Part shown: piece after piece, positions 17,667 to 25,621 of the stretch
How positions within the stretch are numbered: position 1 is the first letter of the stretch
Layout of the letters: each line of letters opens with the position of its first letter
DNA from: Actinoplanes sp040639655
Lineage (GTDB): Bacteria > Actinomycetota > Actinomycetes > Mycobacteriales > Micromonosporaceae
Reading direction: 5' to 3'
Length of the DNA: 64,000 bases
NCBI RefSeq assembly: GCF_040639655.1
Contig: NZ_JBFAAI010000005.1
Span: forward strand, 124,001 to 188,000
Made by a program: the position numbers and the translations under genes
The notes under the pieces: model-generated
Told to the model about the DNA's origin: nothing
Seen by the model: the letters and a program-made list of their open reading frames with translations, nothing else
The model's database searches: none

Positions 17667-19010
17667 TCAGGAGCTCGGGAGCCGTACCTCGACCCGGAGC
17701 CCCGGCCGGGCATCGCCCAGGGTGACCGAACCGCGATGCCGTCGCACCAGTTCCCGCACGATGGCGAGGCCGAGCCCGGACCCGCCCGCGTCACGGGCCC
17801 GGGCGTCGTCGAGGCGGGTGAACCGCTGGAAGACGCGTTCCCGGTCCGATTCGGGGATGCCGGGCCCGTCGTCGGTGACCACGACGACCAGCTGCGGTCC
17901 GTCGGCGGCGGCCGAGACCGTCACCCGGGACCGCTTGTGCCGGACCGCGTTGTCGAGCAGGTTGGTGACCACCCGGGCCAGCGCGTCCGGCTCGGCGAGC
18001 AGTGGCAGCGGCTCGCCGGGGTCGTCGAAGCGGACGTCGGGGTAGCGTTCGGCGGCCTCGCCGACGAACTGGGCCAGGTCGATCTCCTCGACGCGGGCGG
18101 CCGGCAGGCCCTCGTCGGAGCGGGCCAGCAACAGGAGATCGTCGACCAGCCGGGACAGCCGTTGCACGTCGGCCAGCAGGTCGTCGGCGAGTTCCGGCCA
18201 GTCGGTGTCGTCCGGCAGCCGCTGCGCTACCTCCAGCTCGGTGCGCATGTTGGTGAGCGGGCTGCGCAACTCGTGCGCGGCGTCCGCGACGAACGCGCGC
18301 TGCCGCGCACGGGCGGCGTCCAGCCGGTGCAGCATGTCGTTGAGGGTCACCGCGAGCCGGTGCACCTCGTCCTTCGAGTCCGGTACGGGCAACCGCCCGG
18401 CCCGCGCGCCGCCGGTGATCTCCTCGGCTCCCGAGCGGAGCGCGTCGACCGGCTTCAGGGCCGCGCCGAGCGCCCGCCACAGCACCGCGGCGAGCAGCGC
18501 GATCAGCAGCGGGTAGAGGACCAGCAGCGTGATCTTGAGAACGTGCACGCTCTGGGCGATCTGGCCGGTGGACTGGGCGACCAGGATGCGCAGCGGGGCG
18601 GTCGGCGGGCCGGCGGTCACCTGCACCACGTGGACGTCGCCCTCGTACCCGATCCGTACACCGGGAATGGTCCTGCCCTCGCCGTCCTCCAGGCCGGCCA
18701 GCTCCTGCGGATAGAGGATGGTGAAGAGCCGGTCCGCCGTCGCCGACACCGCCCGGATCCCGCCCTTCTCGTCGATGACCTGCACCTGCACGCCCGCCGG
18801 GACCGGAATCGGGTCGGGCACCGAGTTCCGTTCGACGAGGGCGGCGACGCCGTCGGCGGTGTTCTTCGCCTCGCTGTGCACCGAACGCAGCTGCGCGTAC
18901 CCGAGGACGACGGTGAGCAGGAACCCGCCGGCGGCCAGTCCGAGGGTGAGCGCGGTGACCGAGGCGATCAGCAGCCGGGCACGGAGGCTCAGCTCACGGA
19001 TGCGGCGCAC
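17667..19010 (-). CDS. Two-component sensor histidine kinase
   Basis: 447 residues from a GTG that begins immediately after the response regulator's TAG. Two transmembrane helices (about 12-36 and 160-180) bracket an extracytoplasmic sensor of about 120 residues. A HAMP domain follows, then HisKA with the phospho-acceptor His246 (VADAAHELRSPLTN), then the ATPase domain with an N-box (NLLDNAVRH), G1 (DDGPGIP) and G2 (GSGLGLAIV). It phosphorylates its partner regulator encoded just upstream. The ligand is unknown; the neighbouring dioxygenase-like lipoprotein hints at an envelope or aromatic signal, which is only inference. Confidence 0.93.
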   Translation of the reverse strand: MRRIRELSLRARLLIASVTALTLGLAAGGFLLTVVLGYAQLRSVHSEAKNTADGVAALVERNSVPDPIPVPAGVQVQVIDEKGGIRAVSATADRLFTILYPQELAGLEDGEGRTIPGVRIGYEGDVHVVQVTAGPPTAPLRILVAQSTGQIAQSVHVLKITLLVLYPLLIALLAAVLWRALGAALKPVDALRSGAEEITGGARAGRLPVPDSKDEVHRLAVTLNDMLHRLDAARARQRAFVADAAHELRSPLTNMRTELEVAQRLPDDTDWPELADDLLADVQRLSRLVDDLLLLARSDEGLPAARVEEIDLAQFVGEAAERYPDVRFDDPGEPLPLLAEPDALARVVTNLLDNAVRHKRSRVTVSAAADGPQLVVVVTDDGPGIPESDRERVFQRFTRLDDARARDAGGSGLGLAIVRELVRRHRGSVTLGDARPGLRVEVRLPSS

Positions 19011-19691
19011 CTAGCTCACGCCCGTCCCGGGCGGGACGATCGCCAGCCGGTACCCGGCGCCGCGGACCGTCTCGAGCCGGTCCCGGCCGATCTTGCGACG
19101 CAGGTAGCCGACGTAGACCTCCACGGCGTTCGGGGCGGTCTCGAGGGACGCGTCCCACACGTGGTCGAGCAGTTCGGTCTTGGACACGACCTGGCCGGGG
19201 CGCCGGATCAGGTATTCGAGCAGGGCGAACTCACGGGTCGTCAGGGTCACCTCGGTGCCGGCGACCAGGACCCGGCGTTCCGCCGGATCCAGTTCCACAT
19301 CCCCGAACGCGAGCACCACCGGACGGGCCTGGGCGCCGCGGCGCAACAGGGCACGGAGACGGGCGAGCAGCACGACGTACGAGAAGGGCTTCGTCAGATA
19401 GTCGTCGGCGCCGCAGTCGAGGCCGTCGGCCTGGTCGTACTCGCCGTCCTTGGCGCTGAGCATCAGCACCGGCAGCCAGTGCCGCTCGGCGCGCAGCTGC
19501 CGCACCACCCGGTACCCGGACAGCCGGGGCAGCATCACGTCGAGGATCATCGCGTCGTACCCGCCGTGGCGGGCCATCTCGAGACCGTCCTGCCCGTCGG
19601 CGGCGACGTCCACCGCGAATCCCTCGGCCTGCAGGCCCCGCCTCAACGCAGCGGCGAGCCGCGCCTCGTCCTCCACCACCAGCAACCGCAC
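19011..19691 (-). CDS. OmpR-family response regulator
   Basis: 226 residues from a GTG. The receiver domain has acidic residues EDE at 7-9, the phosphorylation site Asp51 (MILDVMLP) and the switch Lys in LSAKDG. The winged-helix output domain covers about 125-222 (TTREFALLEYLIRRPGQVVSKTELL split, then VYVGYLRRKIG). It is immediately followed by its kinase. Three TCTCA elements spaced exactly 11 bp lie just upstream of its start (19721-19747), a spacing typical of OmpR-type binding sites, suggesting autoregulation. Confidence 0.93.
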   Translation of the reverse strand: MRLLVVEDEARLAAALRRGLQAEGFAVDVAADGQDGLEMARHGGYDAMILDVMLPRLSGYRVVRQLRAERHWLPVLMLSAKDGEYDQADGLDCGADDYLTKPFSYVVLLARLRALLRRGAQARPVVLAFGDVELDPAERRVLVAGTEVTLTTREFALLEYLIRRPGQVVSKTELLDHVWDASLETAPNAVEVYVGYLRRKIGRDRLETVRGAGYRLAIVPPGTGVS

Positions 19692-19720
19692 GCGATCACA
19701 CTGTCATGCGGCCGCCGGAT

Positions 19721-19747
19721 TCTCATCCGGCTCTCAGCCGCATCTCA
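19721..19747 (-). promoter_or_regulatory. Three 11-bp-spaced direct repeats, probable response regulator box
   Basis: The pentamer TCTCA occurs at 19721, 19732 and 19743, i.e. exactly one per helical turn; on the minus strand they read TGAGA. They lie 30-56 bases upstream of the response regulator GTG and overlap the 3' end of the dioxygenase-like gene. OmpR-type regulators bind head-to-tail direct repeats with this spacing. Inference from spacing only. Confidence 0.6.
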
Positions 19748-20677
19748 GCGGCTCGGCGGCGGCCCGCCCGGTCCACCGGGTCCACCGGAGGGTGGCGAGC
19801 CGCTCGGAGCACCCGACGGCGCGCCGTCACCGGTGAGCTGCCCGCCCGTCGGCGTGGTGGTGGTGTCGACACCGACCTCCAGGGTGGCGACCAGTCCTTC
19901 GGTCACGCCGCCGGTCACGACGGCGAGCTGCAACGCCCCGGAGTCCTCGCCGAACACGTTGTCGGCGTCGAGGGAGACCTGCGCGAGAGTCGTCACCGAC
20001 GCCTCGTACCCGGGCTCCCGGTAGACCACGTCGCAGATCTCCTGCGGCAGCGCCACCTGGGACGTGGCGATCACCTTGGCCGAGTCGGTGATGCTCGCCT
20101 CGTCCGGGTAGACCTCGAAGTGGACGTGCGGCCACCGGCCCGGGTAGCAGGCCGGGAAGATGCTGGTGAAGGTCACCTCGCCGGCGTCGTCGGTGATCTG
20201 CACCCCGCGCAGGTAGTTCTCCGCGGTGATGCCGGTGGAGTACAGCGAGTACCCGCCCGCCCGGTCGCAGTGCCACACGTAGACGGCCACCCCGATGTAG
20301 GGCGCGCCCGCGTTGGCGAGGTCCTTGACGCTGAGCGTGAGCGTCATCGGGACACCGGCGGCGGTGCCGGTCGCGGTGCCGAAGCTGGAGCGGATGTCCC
20401 GGCGCACCACACCGGTCCGGTCCAGCACGTCCGGGCCGTTGGAGCCGTCAGCGGGATACGGGCCGGCGGTCTCGTCCGGGATCTCGGCGACCGTCCCGGA
20501 CGTCTCGGTGGTGCGCTCCTCCGGGGATCCGCAACCGCCGAGGCCGAGGAGGGTCGCGCCGAGGCCGACCGCGCGCAGCAGGTCCCGGCGGCGCATCGTC
20601 CCCAGGTCGAACCCGCATCCCTGGTCGACCAGCTCGGAGCCGGGTCTGGGCAGCTCACGGCCCTCGTAGGCGGTCAC
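19745..20677 (-). CDS. Intradiol ring-cleavage dioxygenase-like exported protein
   Basis: 310 residues from a GTG. The N-terminal 27 residues (YEGRELPRPGSELVDQG) precede an RRRD motif, a hydrophobic segment and a lipobox-like LGGCG, so it is likely exported (Tat-like or as a lipoprotein). The catalytic fold shows DETAGPYP and, further on, a YVWHCD segment and HVHFEVYP, matching the beta-sandwich protocatechuate/catechol dioxygenase family with its His iron ligands. The last 40 residues are a Pro/Gly/Ser-rich tail. Extracytoplasmic members of this family have poorly known substrates. It lies 53 bases before the response regulator and may share its transcript. Confidence 0.86.
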   Translation of the reverse strand: MTAYEGRELPRPGSELVDQGCGFDLGTMRRRDLLRAVGLGATLLGLGGCGSPEERTTETSGTVAEIPDETAGPYPADGSNGPDVLDRTGVVRRDIRSSFGTATGTAAGVPMTLTLSVKDLANAGAPYIGVAVYVWHCDRAGGYSLYSTGITAENYLRGVQITDDAGEVTFTSIFPACYPGRWPHVHFEVYPDEASITDSAKVIATSQVALPQEICDVVYREPGYEASVTTLAQVSLDADNVFGEDSGALQLAVVTGGVTEGLVATLEVGVDTTTTPTGGQLTGDGAPSGAPSGSPPSGGPGGPGGPPPSR

Positions 20678-20708
20678 GGCGTCCTCGATCCCAAGTGTCC
20701 CTTATCGT

Positions 20709-20726
20709 TCATATAACGGTATATGA
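20709..20726. promoter_or_regulatory. AT-rich inverted repeat between divergent genes
   Basis: TCATATA and TATATGA flank a 4-base centre between the dioxygenase-like gene (minus) and the DUF2092-like gene (plus). It is a conspicuous AT island in GC-rich DNA, suited to an operator or promoter core for one or both genes. The binding protein is unknown. Confidence 0.45.
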
Positions 20727-20811
20727 GCCCTCTCCCCTAAGGGTCCTTCTCAGCCGGATCACAGCGGCACCGGCGCACGATGGGACGCAGAAGATTCGGG
20801 AGGTGGACATC

Positions 20812-21981
20812 GTGTCCGTGTTGAGGTCTAGGCCGGCGCTGCGTTGGCTCGTCCCGACGGCTGCGGCGGTAGCTGTCATCGGGGGCGGCGCAGCGGCTGG
20901 AACACTTGTGGCGAATGCCGACCCGGCGCTGCCTGAGCGCAGTGCCGCTCAGCTGCTCGTCGATCTGCAGAGCGCCGACCCCAAGGGGCTGTCCGGCACC
21001 GTGGTGCAGAGCTCCGACCTCGGATTGCCGGGCATCGCGGGGCTGCTCGGGAACGCGACCGGCGGGGGCGGCAACCTGACCAGCCTGATCGCCGGCAGCA
21101 ACACCGCACGGGTGTGGTACGCCGGTGAGGAGAAGATGCGGTTCTCGCTGCTCGGCACGAGCAACCAGACCGACGTGATCCGCAACGGCACCGACGTGTG
21201 GGTCTGGGAGAGCAAGGAGAACACCGGCACGCACTTCAAGCTGCCGGCCGGCGCGGGAGAGCGGGAGACGGCGCCCCATGCGGTGCCGAGCACCCCGCAG
21301 GCCGCGGCGGAGGCGGCCCTGGCCGTGATCGACGACAGCACCAAGGTGGAGACGACCGGCGCGGCCGAGGTGGCCGGGCGTGACGCGTACGAGCTGGTGC
21401 TCAGCCCGCGCGACACGGACTCGCTGGTCGGCCAGGTGCGGCTGGCGATCGACGCGAAGGAGCGCATCCCGCTGCGCGTCGACGTCTACGCCAAGAACAC
21501 CACCAAGCCGGCGTTCCGGGTCGCGTTCGAGCAGATCAACTTCGCGGTACCGGACGACCAGCAGTTCGCCTTCAACCCGCCGCCGGGCGCCAAGATCACC
21601 GAGGAATCGGTGCCGGAGGACGCGGTGAAGGAAGACGCCAAGGCCGCGGCCGAGGCGGAGAAGGCGGCCCGCGAGGCGGCCACCCAGGGCGACAACTTCA
21701 AGATCGTCGGCGAGGGTTGGACCACCATCGCGATCACCAAGGGCCCGAAGCTCGACGAGCTGAACGCCCTGCCCAAGGCGGCGGACGGGACCAAGGACCC
21801 CGATGCTGCCGAGGCCGCGAAAATGGCCGAGGGCTTCCTCGGCACGCTGACGCCGGTGAGCGGTGCCTGGGGCAGCGGCAAGCTGCTCAGTGGCTCCCTC
21901 TTCAGCGTCCTGCTCACCGACGACGGCCGGATCATCGCCGGCGCCGTCACCCCGGAGGCCCTGTACAAGGCCGCCGCCTGA
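20812..21981 (+). CDS. Exported DUF2092/LolA-like lipoprotein-carrier fold protein
   Basis: 389 residues from the GTG at 20812, which has GGGAGG at 20798-20803; an ATG at 20695 would add a non-signal leader. A signal/anchor helix (LVPTAAAVAVIGGGAAAG) is followed by a domain of LolA/DUF2092 type: ARVWYAGEEKMRFSLL, DVIRNGTDVWVWES and a long beta-rich middle. An Ala/Glu/Lys helix (about 275-305) leads to a C-terminal segment ending SVLLTDDGRIIAGAVTPE. In Gram-positives these proteins are thought to bind hydrophobic ligands or lipoproteins outside the membrane. It stands alone and ends at a strong terminator. Confidence 0.82.
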   Translation: MSVLRSRPALRWLVPTAAAVAVIGGGAAAGTLVANADPALPERSAAQLLVDLQSADPKGLSGTVVQSSDLGLPGIAGLLGNATGGGGNLTSLIAGSNTARVWYAGEEKMRFSLLGTSNQTDVIRNGTDVWVWESKENTGTHFKLPAGAGERETAPHAVPSTPQAAAEAALAVIDDSTKVETTGAAEVAGRDAYELVLSPRDTDSLVGQVRLAIDAKERIPLRVDVYAKNTTKPAFRVAFEQINFAVPDDQQFAFNPPPGAKITEESVPEDAVKEDAKAAAEAEKAAREAATQGDNFKIVGEGWTTIAITKGPKLDELNALPKAADGTKDPDAAEAAKMAEGFLGTLTPVSGAWGSGKLLSGSLFSVLLTDDGRIIAGAVTPEALYKAAA

Positions 21982-22002
21982 CGCATCACCGCACCAAGTG
22001 AG

Positions 22003-22033
22003 ACGCCGCGCCGGCTGCCCCGGCGCGGCGTTT
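22003..22033 (+). terminator. Rho-independent-like terminator with a perfect 12-bp stem
   Basis: Stem acgccgcgccgg (22003-22014) pairs perfectly with ccggcgcggcgt (22020-22031) around a 5-base loop, followed by ttt. It lies 21 bases after the DUF2092-like gene. A 23-bp part of the hairpin is repeated 30 bp further on (22040-22062), without the complete left arm. Confidence 0.75.
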
Positions 22034-22062
22034 CACTGTGCCGGCTGCCCCGGCGCGGCGTT
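22010..22062 (+). repeat. 30-bp-period direct repeat of the terminator core
   Basis: A 23-bp unit beginning gccggctgccccggcgcgg is found at 22010-22032 and again at 22040-22062; a third, diverged piece (ttccggctgcc) starts at 22069. It looks like replication slippage around the terminator hairpin. Confidence 0.7.
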
Positions 22063-22106
22063 CCGCCGTTCCGGCTGCCGACCGGCGCGCACCCCGGGTC
22101 ATCAGG

Positions 22107-22238
22107 TCATCGGATGCCGGGTCCGGTCAGGCGATCACGGATCACCGCGATCTCGGCGGCGGTCACACCGCCGCCGTCACCGGCCGGGGTGCCACCGAGA
22201 TCGCGGGCGTTGACGAGGTCCGGCCAGTCGATTCGCAC
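22107..22238 (-). pseudogene. N-terminal fragment resembling a tyrosine phosphatase
   Basis: A 43-codon frame from a GTG at 22238. The translation IDWPDLVNARDLGGTP matches the opening of the bacterial Tyr_phosphatase2-type proteins (the NxRDLGG motif), but the frame ends after about 25 more residues and the CX5R active site is absent. It is probably a relic of a deleted gene. No ribosome-binding site is evident, and it sits just downstream of the HAD gene. Confidence 0.4.
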
Positions 22239-22272
22239 ACCAGGCAAAATAGGCGCGCCTGTCCAGCCGGGG

Positions 22273-22932
22273 TCAGAATTCCAGCTCGTCCAGGCCGCGC
22301 ACGACGGGGACACCGGGATCCCGGTGCACCCCGGCCCGGTCGAGCAGCACCGCGGGCAGCCCGGCCGCGACGGCACCGCGCACGTCCTTCTCCAGCGAGT
22401 CACCAACCATCAACGCCTGCGCGGTGTCGAGTCCCAGCAGGCCGACGGCGTGACCGAAGGCGCGCGGATCGGGTTTGCCGGCGGGCAGTGCCGACGAGGC
22501 GACCAGCACGTCGATCTCGGGTGCGAGACCGAGCCGGTCGAGTTTACGGCGCTGCTGGGACTCGTCGCCGTTGGTGAGCACGGCCACGGTCAGGCCCGCC
22601 GTCCGGGCCCGGCGCAGGGCCGGCACCGCGTCGCCGAAGACGGTCCAGCCGGCCTCGTACCGTCGCAGGTATCCGGCGAACAGCTCGTCGGCCTCATCGT
22701 CGCTCAGCGGGACACCCAGGAAGTCCCGGACCCGCTCGCGGCGCTGACCGGTGAAGGTGATCTCCCGGGTCTGGTAACGGGCGTAGTGCCGTTCGGACAC
22801 CGCCGCCCACCGGACGGGCACCTCCGGGCCGGTCATCCCGAGCTCCGCCGCCCAGGCGGTCACCGCCGCCCCGGACGCGGTCACCTGGTCGACCAGGGTG
22901 TCGTCGAGGTCGAACAGCACCGCTCTCAACAT
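22273..22932 (-). CDS. HAD-family hydrolase
   Basis: 219 residues from the ATG at 22932, chosen because the nucleophile motif LFDLDDTLV starts at residue 6, as usual. An alternative ATG at 22998 overlaps the previous gene's stop (ATGA) and would add 22 residues, so coupling remains possible. Motifs: DxD in FDLDDT, Thr/Ser in VLTNGD, Lys in AGKPDPRAF, and the acidic MVGDSLEKD. The alpha-helical cap resembles REG-2/YjjG-type phosphatases acting on small phosphorylated metabolites. It ends the AAA/TPR operon and may be housekeeping. Confidence 0.88.
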   Translation of the reverse strand: MLRAVLFDLDDTLVDQVTASGAAVTAWAAELGMTGPEVPVRWAAVSERHYARYQTREITFTGQRRERVRDFLGVPLSDDEADELFAGYLRRYEAGWTVFGDAVPALRRARTAGLTVAVLTNGDESQQRRKLDRLGLAPEIDVLVASSALPAGKPDPRAFGHAVGLLGLDTAQALMVGDSLEKDVRGAVAAGLPAVLLDRAGVHRDPGVPVVRGLDELEF

Positions 22933-22994
22933 CCGGCCACCGCCCGGAGATCGCCGGACAGGTTCGCACCGACGCATGCCGCCTTCGGCCGGTG

Positions 22995-23999
22995 TCATCG
23001 CCGCTCCACCCGCCCGGCGGCAAGCATCACCAGCTGGACAGCCAGCACGGAGGCCAGCACCGGCCAGGCCGGGCTGACCGCGTACCGGAGAAGAAGCGCG
23101 AGAGCGGCACCGGCGGCGACCAGCCGGACGACGACCGCCCGGCGCGTCGCCGCCGGGAGCAGGCGCAGGGAGATCCACGGCAGACGCCCCGCCGGGATCA
23201 GCACACGGATCGCCATGGTCACCGCCACCAGCACGATCACCGCCGCCGAACCGCGCGCCAGCAGCAGCGCCGACGCCCACCGGTGACCGCCCGCGGCGAG
23301 CAGCGCCACCACCGGCAGCCCGGCCGACAGACCCACCGTGAGACTCGCCAGCAGTCCGCGGACCGGCCAGCTCAGCACGGGAGCGCCGTACCGGCCCGGA
23401 TGGTCCGCGGCCAGCCCTCGCAGGCCCCGCATCGCCTCGCCGATCCGCAGCCGCTGCGCATCGAGCACCGCCATCATCCAGCGGCCGTCGGTGTGGTCCG
23501 GATTCTCGGCCAGAGCCCGGACGGTGGCCGCGCGCGCGGCGTCCCCGCGACCGGCATGCCGTTCCACCTCCGCCAGGGTCATCAGGTCCTCGACCGAGTG
23601 CGGCGCGAGCGTCACCGCACGCCCGGCCGCGTCCCGGGCCGCGTCGTGTCTTCTCAGCAGCGTCAGGCAGCGGGCCAGCGACCGGTGCGGCTCGGGACGG
23701 TCCGGAGAGAGCCGCACCGCCTCGCTCGCCGATTCCAGCGCCTCCGCCGGGCGGGCCAGGACGAGCAGGCACTCGGCCCGTTCGATGTGCACGAACGCCT
23801 GACCGGGTGCGACGGCCACCGCCGCGTCGGCGAACTCCAGCGCGGCCCCGGAGTCGCCCTGCAGCCGCCGCAACCCGGCCAGCAGCCCGAGCAGCTCGGG
23901 ATCGGACGGCGTGCCGGCGAGTCCGTCCCGGACGGCGCGCTCCGCCTGGTCGAGACGGCCGACGTCGGCGAGCGCCCGGGCCCGCGCCGCCGCGCTCAT
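22995..23999 (-). CDS. Tetratricopeptide-repeat membrane protein
   Basis: 334 residues. TPR-like helical pairs fill about residues 1-175 (AERAVRDGLAGTPSDPELL, ALEFADAAVAVAPGQAF, ALESASEAVRLSPDRPEP). The C-terminal 120 residues have about four transmembrane helices. The ATG overlaps the AAA ATPase stop and its own stop overlaps the alternative HAD start, both as ATGA. It looks like the membrane partner or scaffold for the soluble AAA protein. The cargo is unknown. Confidence 0.8.
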   Translation of the reverse strand: MSAAARARALADVGRLDQAERAVRDGLAGTPSDPELLGLLAGLRRLQGDSGAALEFADAAVAVAPGQAFVHIERAECLLVLARPAEALESASEAVRLSPDRPEPHRSLARCLTLLRRHDAARDAAGRAVTLAPHSVEDLMTLAEVERHAGRGDAARAATVRALAENPDHTDGRWMMAVLDAQRLRIGEAMRGLRGLAADHPGRYGAPVLSWPVRGLLASLTVGLSAGLPVVALLAAGGHRWASALLLARGSAAVIVLVAVTMAIRVLIPAGRLPWISLRLLPAATRRAVVVRLVAAGAALALLLRYAVSPAWPVLASVLAVQLVMLAAGRVERR

Positions 24000-25300
24000 C
24001 GGATCTTGCGCTTCTTCAGGTAGGCGGCCAGGTCGTCGTAGGCGCCGCTCTCGTTCGCGAACATCGCCACGTTGCGGGCGGTGGCGAACCAGGCGTCCGT
24101 GGACGGCCGCACCTCGCGGGCCGCCTCCAGCATGTCCGCCTGGTTGATCATGCGGACCTCGCCGGCGGCGATCGAGTCACGCATCGCGTACTCGGCGGCG
24201 GTCTCGCACAGGTGCGCCAGATCGGCCCCCGAGTAGTGCTCCGTCGCCGCGGTCACCGCCGGCAGGTCGATCCCGGCGACCGGACGGTCCCGCAGGTGGT
24301 ACTCCAGGATCGCGGTCCGGGCCGTCGCGTCCGGCGGCAGCACCAGCACGGTCCGGTCCAGCCGTCCCGGCCGGCGCAGGGCCGGATCGACGTCCCACGG
24401 CGCGTTCGTCGCCGCCAGCACGAACACGCCGTCGTTGCCGCCGTCCACACCGTCGAGTTCGGTCAGCAGCTGGTTCACCACCGTACGCATCGACGACTGC
24501 AGCTGACTGCGTTTGTGCCCGAGCGCGTCGATCTCGTCGAGGAACAGTACGCACGGCGCGTGCCCCCGTGCCGACTCGAACAGGTCGTGCAGGTTCCGCT
24601 CGGAACTGCCGATCCACATGTTCAGCACGTCGGTGATGCTAAGGCTGATGAACGCCGCGCCCATCTCACCGGCCACCGCACGGGCCAGGAACGTCTTGCC
24701 GCAGCCGGGTGGCCCGTAGAGCAGCAGCCCGCCCCGCAGGCTCTTGCCGAACAGGCTGCGCAGCTTCGGGTTGCGCAGCGGCCCCAGGAACGACACCTCG
24801 AGACGCTTCTTCACCTCGTCCATGCCGCCGACGTCGGCAAGCGTCACGGTGGACCGCTCCACGTCGAAGGCCCGGTCGGCGTGCCCGCGTACCGGGTCCG
24901 GCTCGCCGTCGGCCCGCGTGAACCGGGGTGGCACCACGTCCCCGAACTGCTCCTCCAGGGCCGCCCAGTCGACCCCCTTCGCGGCGGGCGGCGGCGGTTC
25001 GGTCCCGGTCGGCGGTTCTCCCGGATCTCCGGACCCCCGCGCCGGTACGGCCGGAGTCGCGTCCGGGTCCTCGGAATCCTGGGCCGGAACGGCCGGGGCG
25101 GCGCCGCCCAGCGCGCGGGCCATCAACTGCTGGGCCGCACTGTGGCCGGGCTCACGTGCCAAGATCTGAGCGGCGTGCCCGATCGCCTCCGCGCCCCGGC
25201 CGGCCGTGACGAGCATCTCGGCCAGGTGCAACCGCAGCGTCAGATCGTCCGGCTGCGACTCGACGGCAGCGGCCAGGCTGTTGATCAAGGCATCGCTCAT
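23996..25300 (-). CDS. TPR/AAA+ ATPase (FtsH/VCP-like AAA module)
   Basis: 434 residues. The N-terminal 65 residues form helical TPR-like repeats; a Pro/Gly/Ala linker follows. The AAA module spans about 155-400: Walker A GPPGCGKT at 196-203, Walker B LFLDEIDAL near 252-260, sensor 1 AATNAPW, and the arginine finger region RRPGRLDR. No peptidase motif (HEXXH) follows, so it is an unfoldase-type or remodelling ATPase rather than FtsH itself. It is the first gene of an operon with the TPR membrane protein. Substrate unknown. Confidence 0.88.
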   Translation of the reverse strand: MSDALINSLAAAVESQPDDLTLRLHLAEMLVTAGRGAEAIGHAAQILAREPGHSAAQQLMARALGGAAPAVPAQDSEDPDATPAVPARGSGDPGEPPTGTEPPPPAAKGVDWAALEEQFGDVVPPRFTRADGEPDPVRGHADRAFDVERSTVTLADVGGMDEVKKRLEVSFLGPLRNPKLRSLFGKSLRGGLLLYGPPGCGKTFLARAVAGEMGAAFISLSITDVLNMWIGSSERNLHDLFESARGHAPCVLFLDEIDALGHKRSQLQSSMRTVVNQLLTELDGVDGGNDGVFVLAATNAPWDVDPALRRPGRLDRTVLVLPPDATARTAILEYHLRDRPVAGIDLPAVTAATEHYSGADLAHLCETAAEYAMRDSIAAGEVRMINQADMLEAAREVRPSTDAWFATARNVAMFANESGAYDDLAAYLKKRKIR

Positions 25301-25621
25301 GACAAGCGATTATGCCCCGGTCACGCCCCGGGTTCGGCCCCGCCGCCCGGCCACCGGCGGCGTCCCGACGAGTGGCCCGGCCGGGGAAATGTTCGGCGCA
25401 CCGGGCGATCGCCGGTGACCTGCCGTTACGCGGACGATGCGGTAGGCGTTACCGGTGATACCGGATCGGTTCACCGTGAGTGGGGTGACAGATGCGGATA
25501 CGATTCGCCGGCGCGCCTGTTCACGCCGGGAGTCCGGCTGCCGCCCGAGGGCCGGGCTTCGAATCGGCGCTGTCGTCCAACGACGTCGGATCGACCGGAA
25601 CCGGCGGGAATCGAGGTCACC
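25301..25621. other. Divergent intergenic region upstream of AAA and DivIVA-like genes
   Basis: About 320 bases between the AAA gene (minus) and the DivIVA-like gene (plus). It must hold both promoters. It contains the near-repeats gttaccggtgataccgg around 25448 and has no supported ORF. No clear hairpin was found. Confidence 0.45.

Noticed and set aside
22933..23772. Long N-terminal extension of the HAD gene
   Set aside because: It reads the TPR membrane protein gene out of frame. The HAD nucleophile motif starts right after the ATG at 22932.
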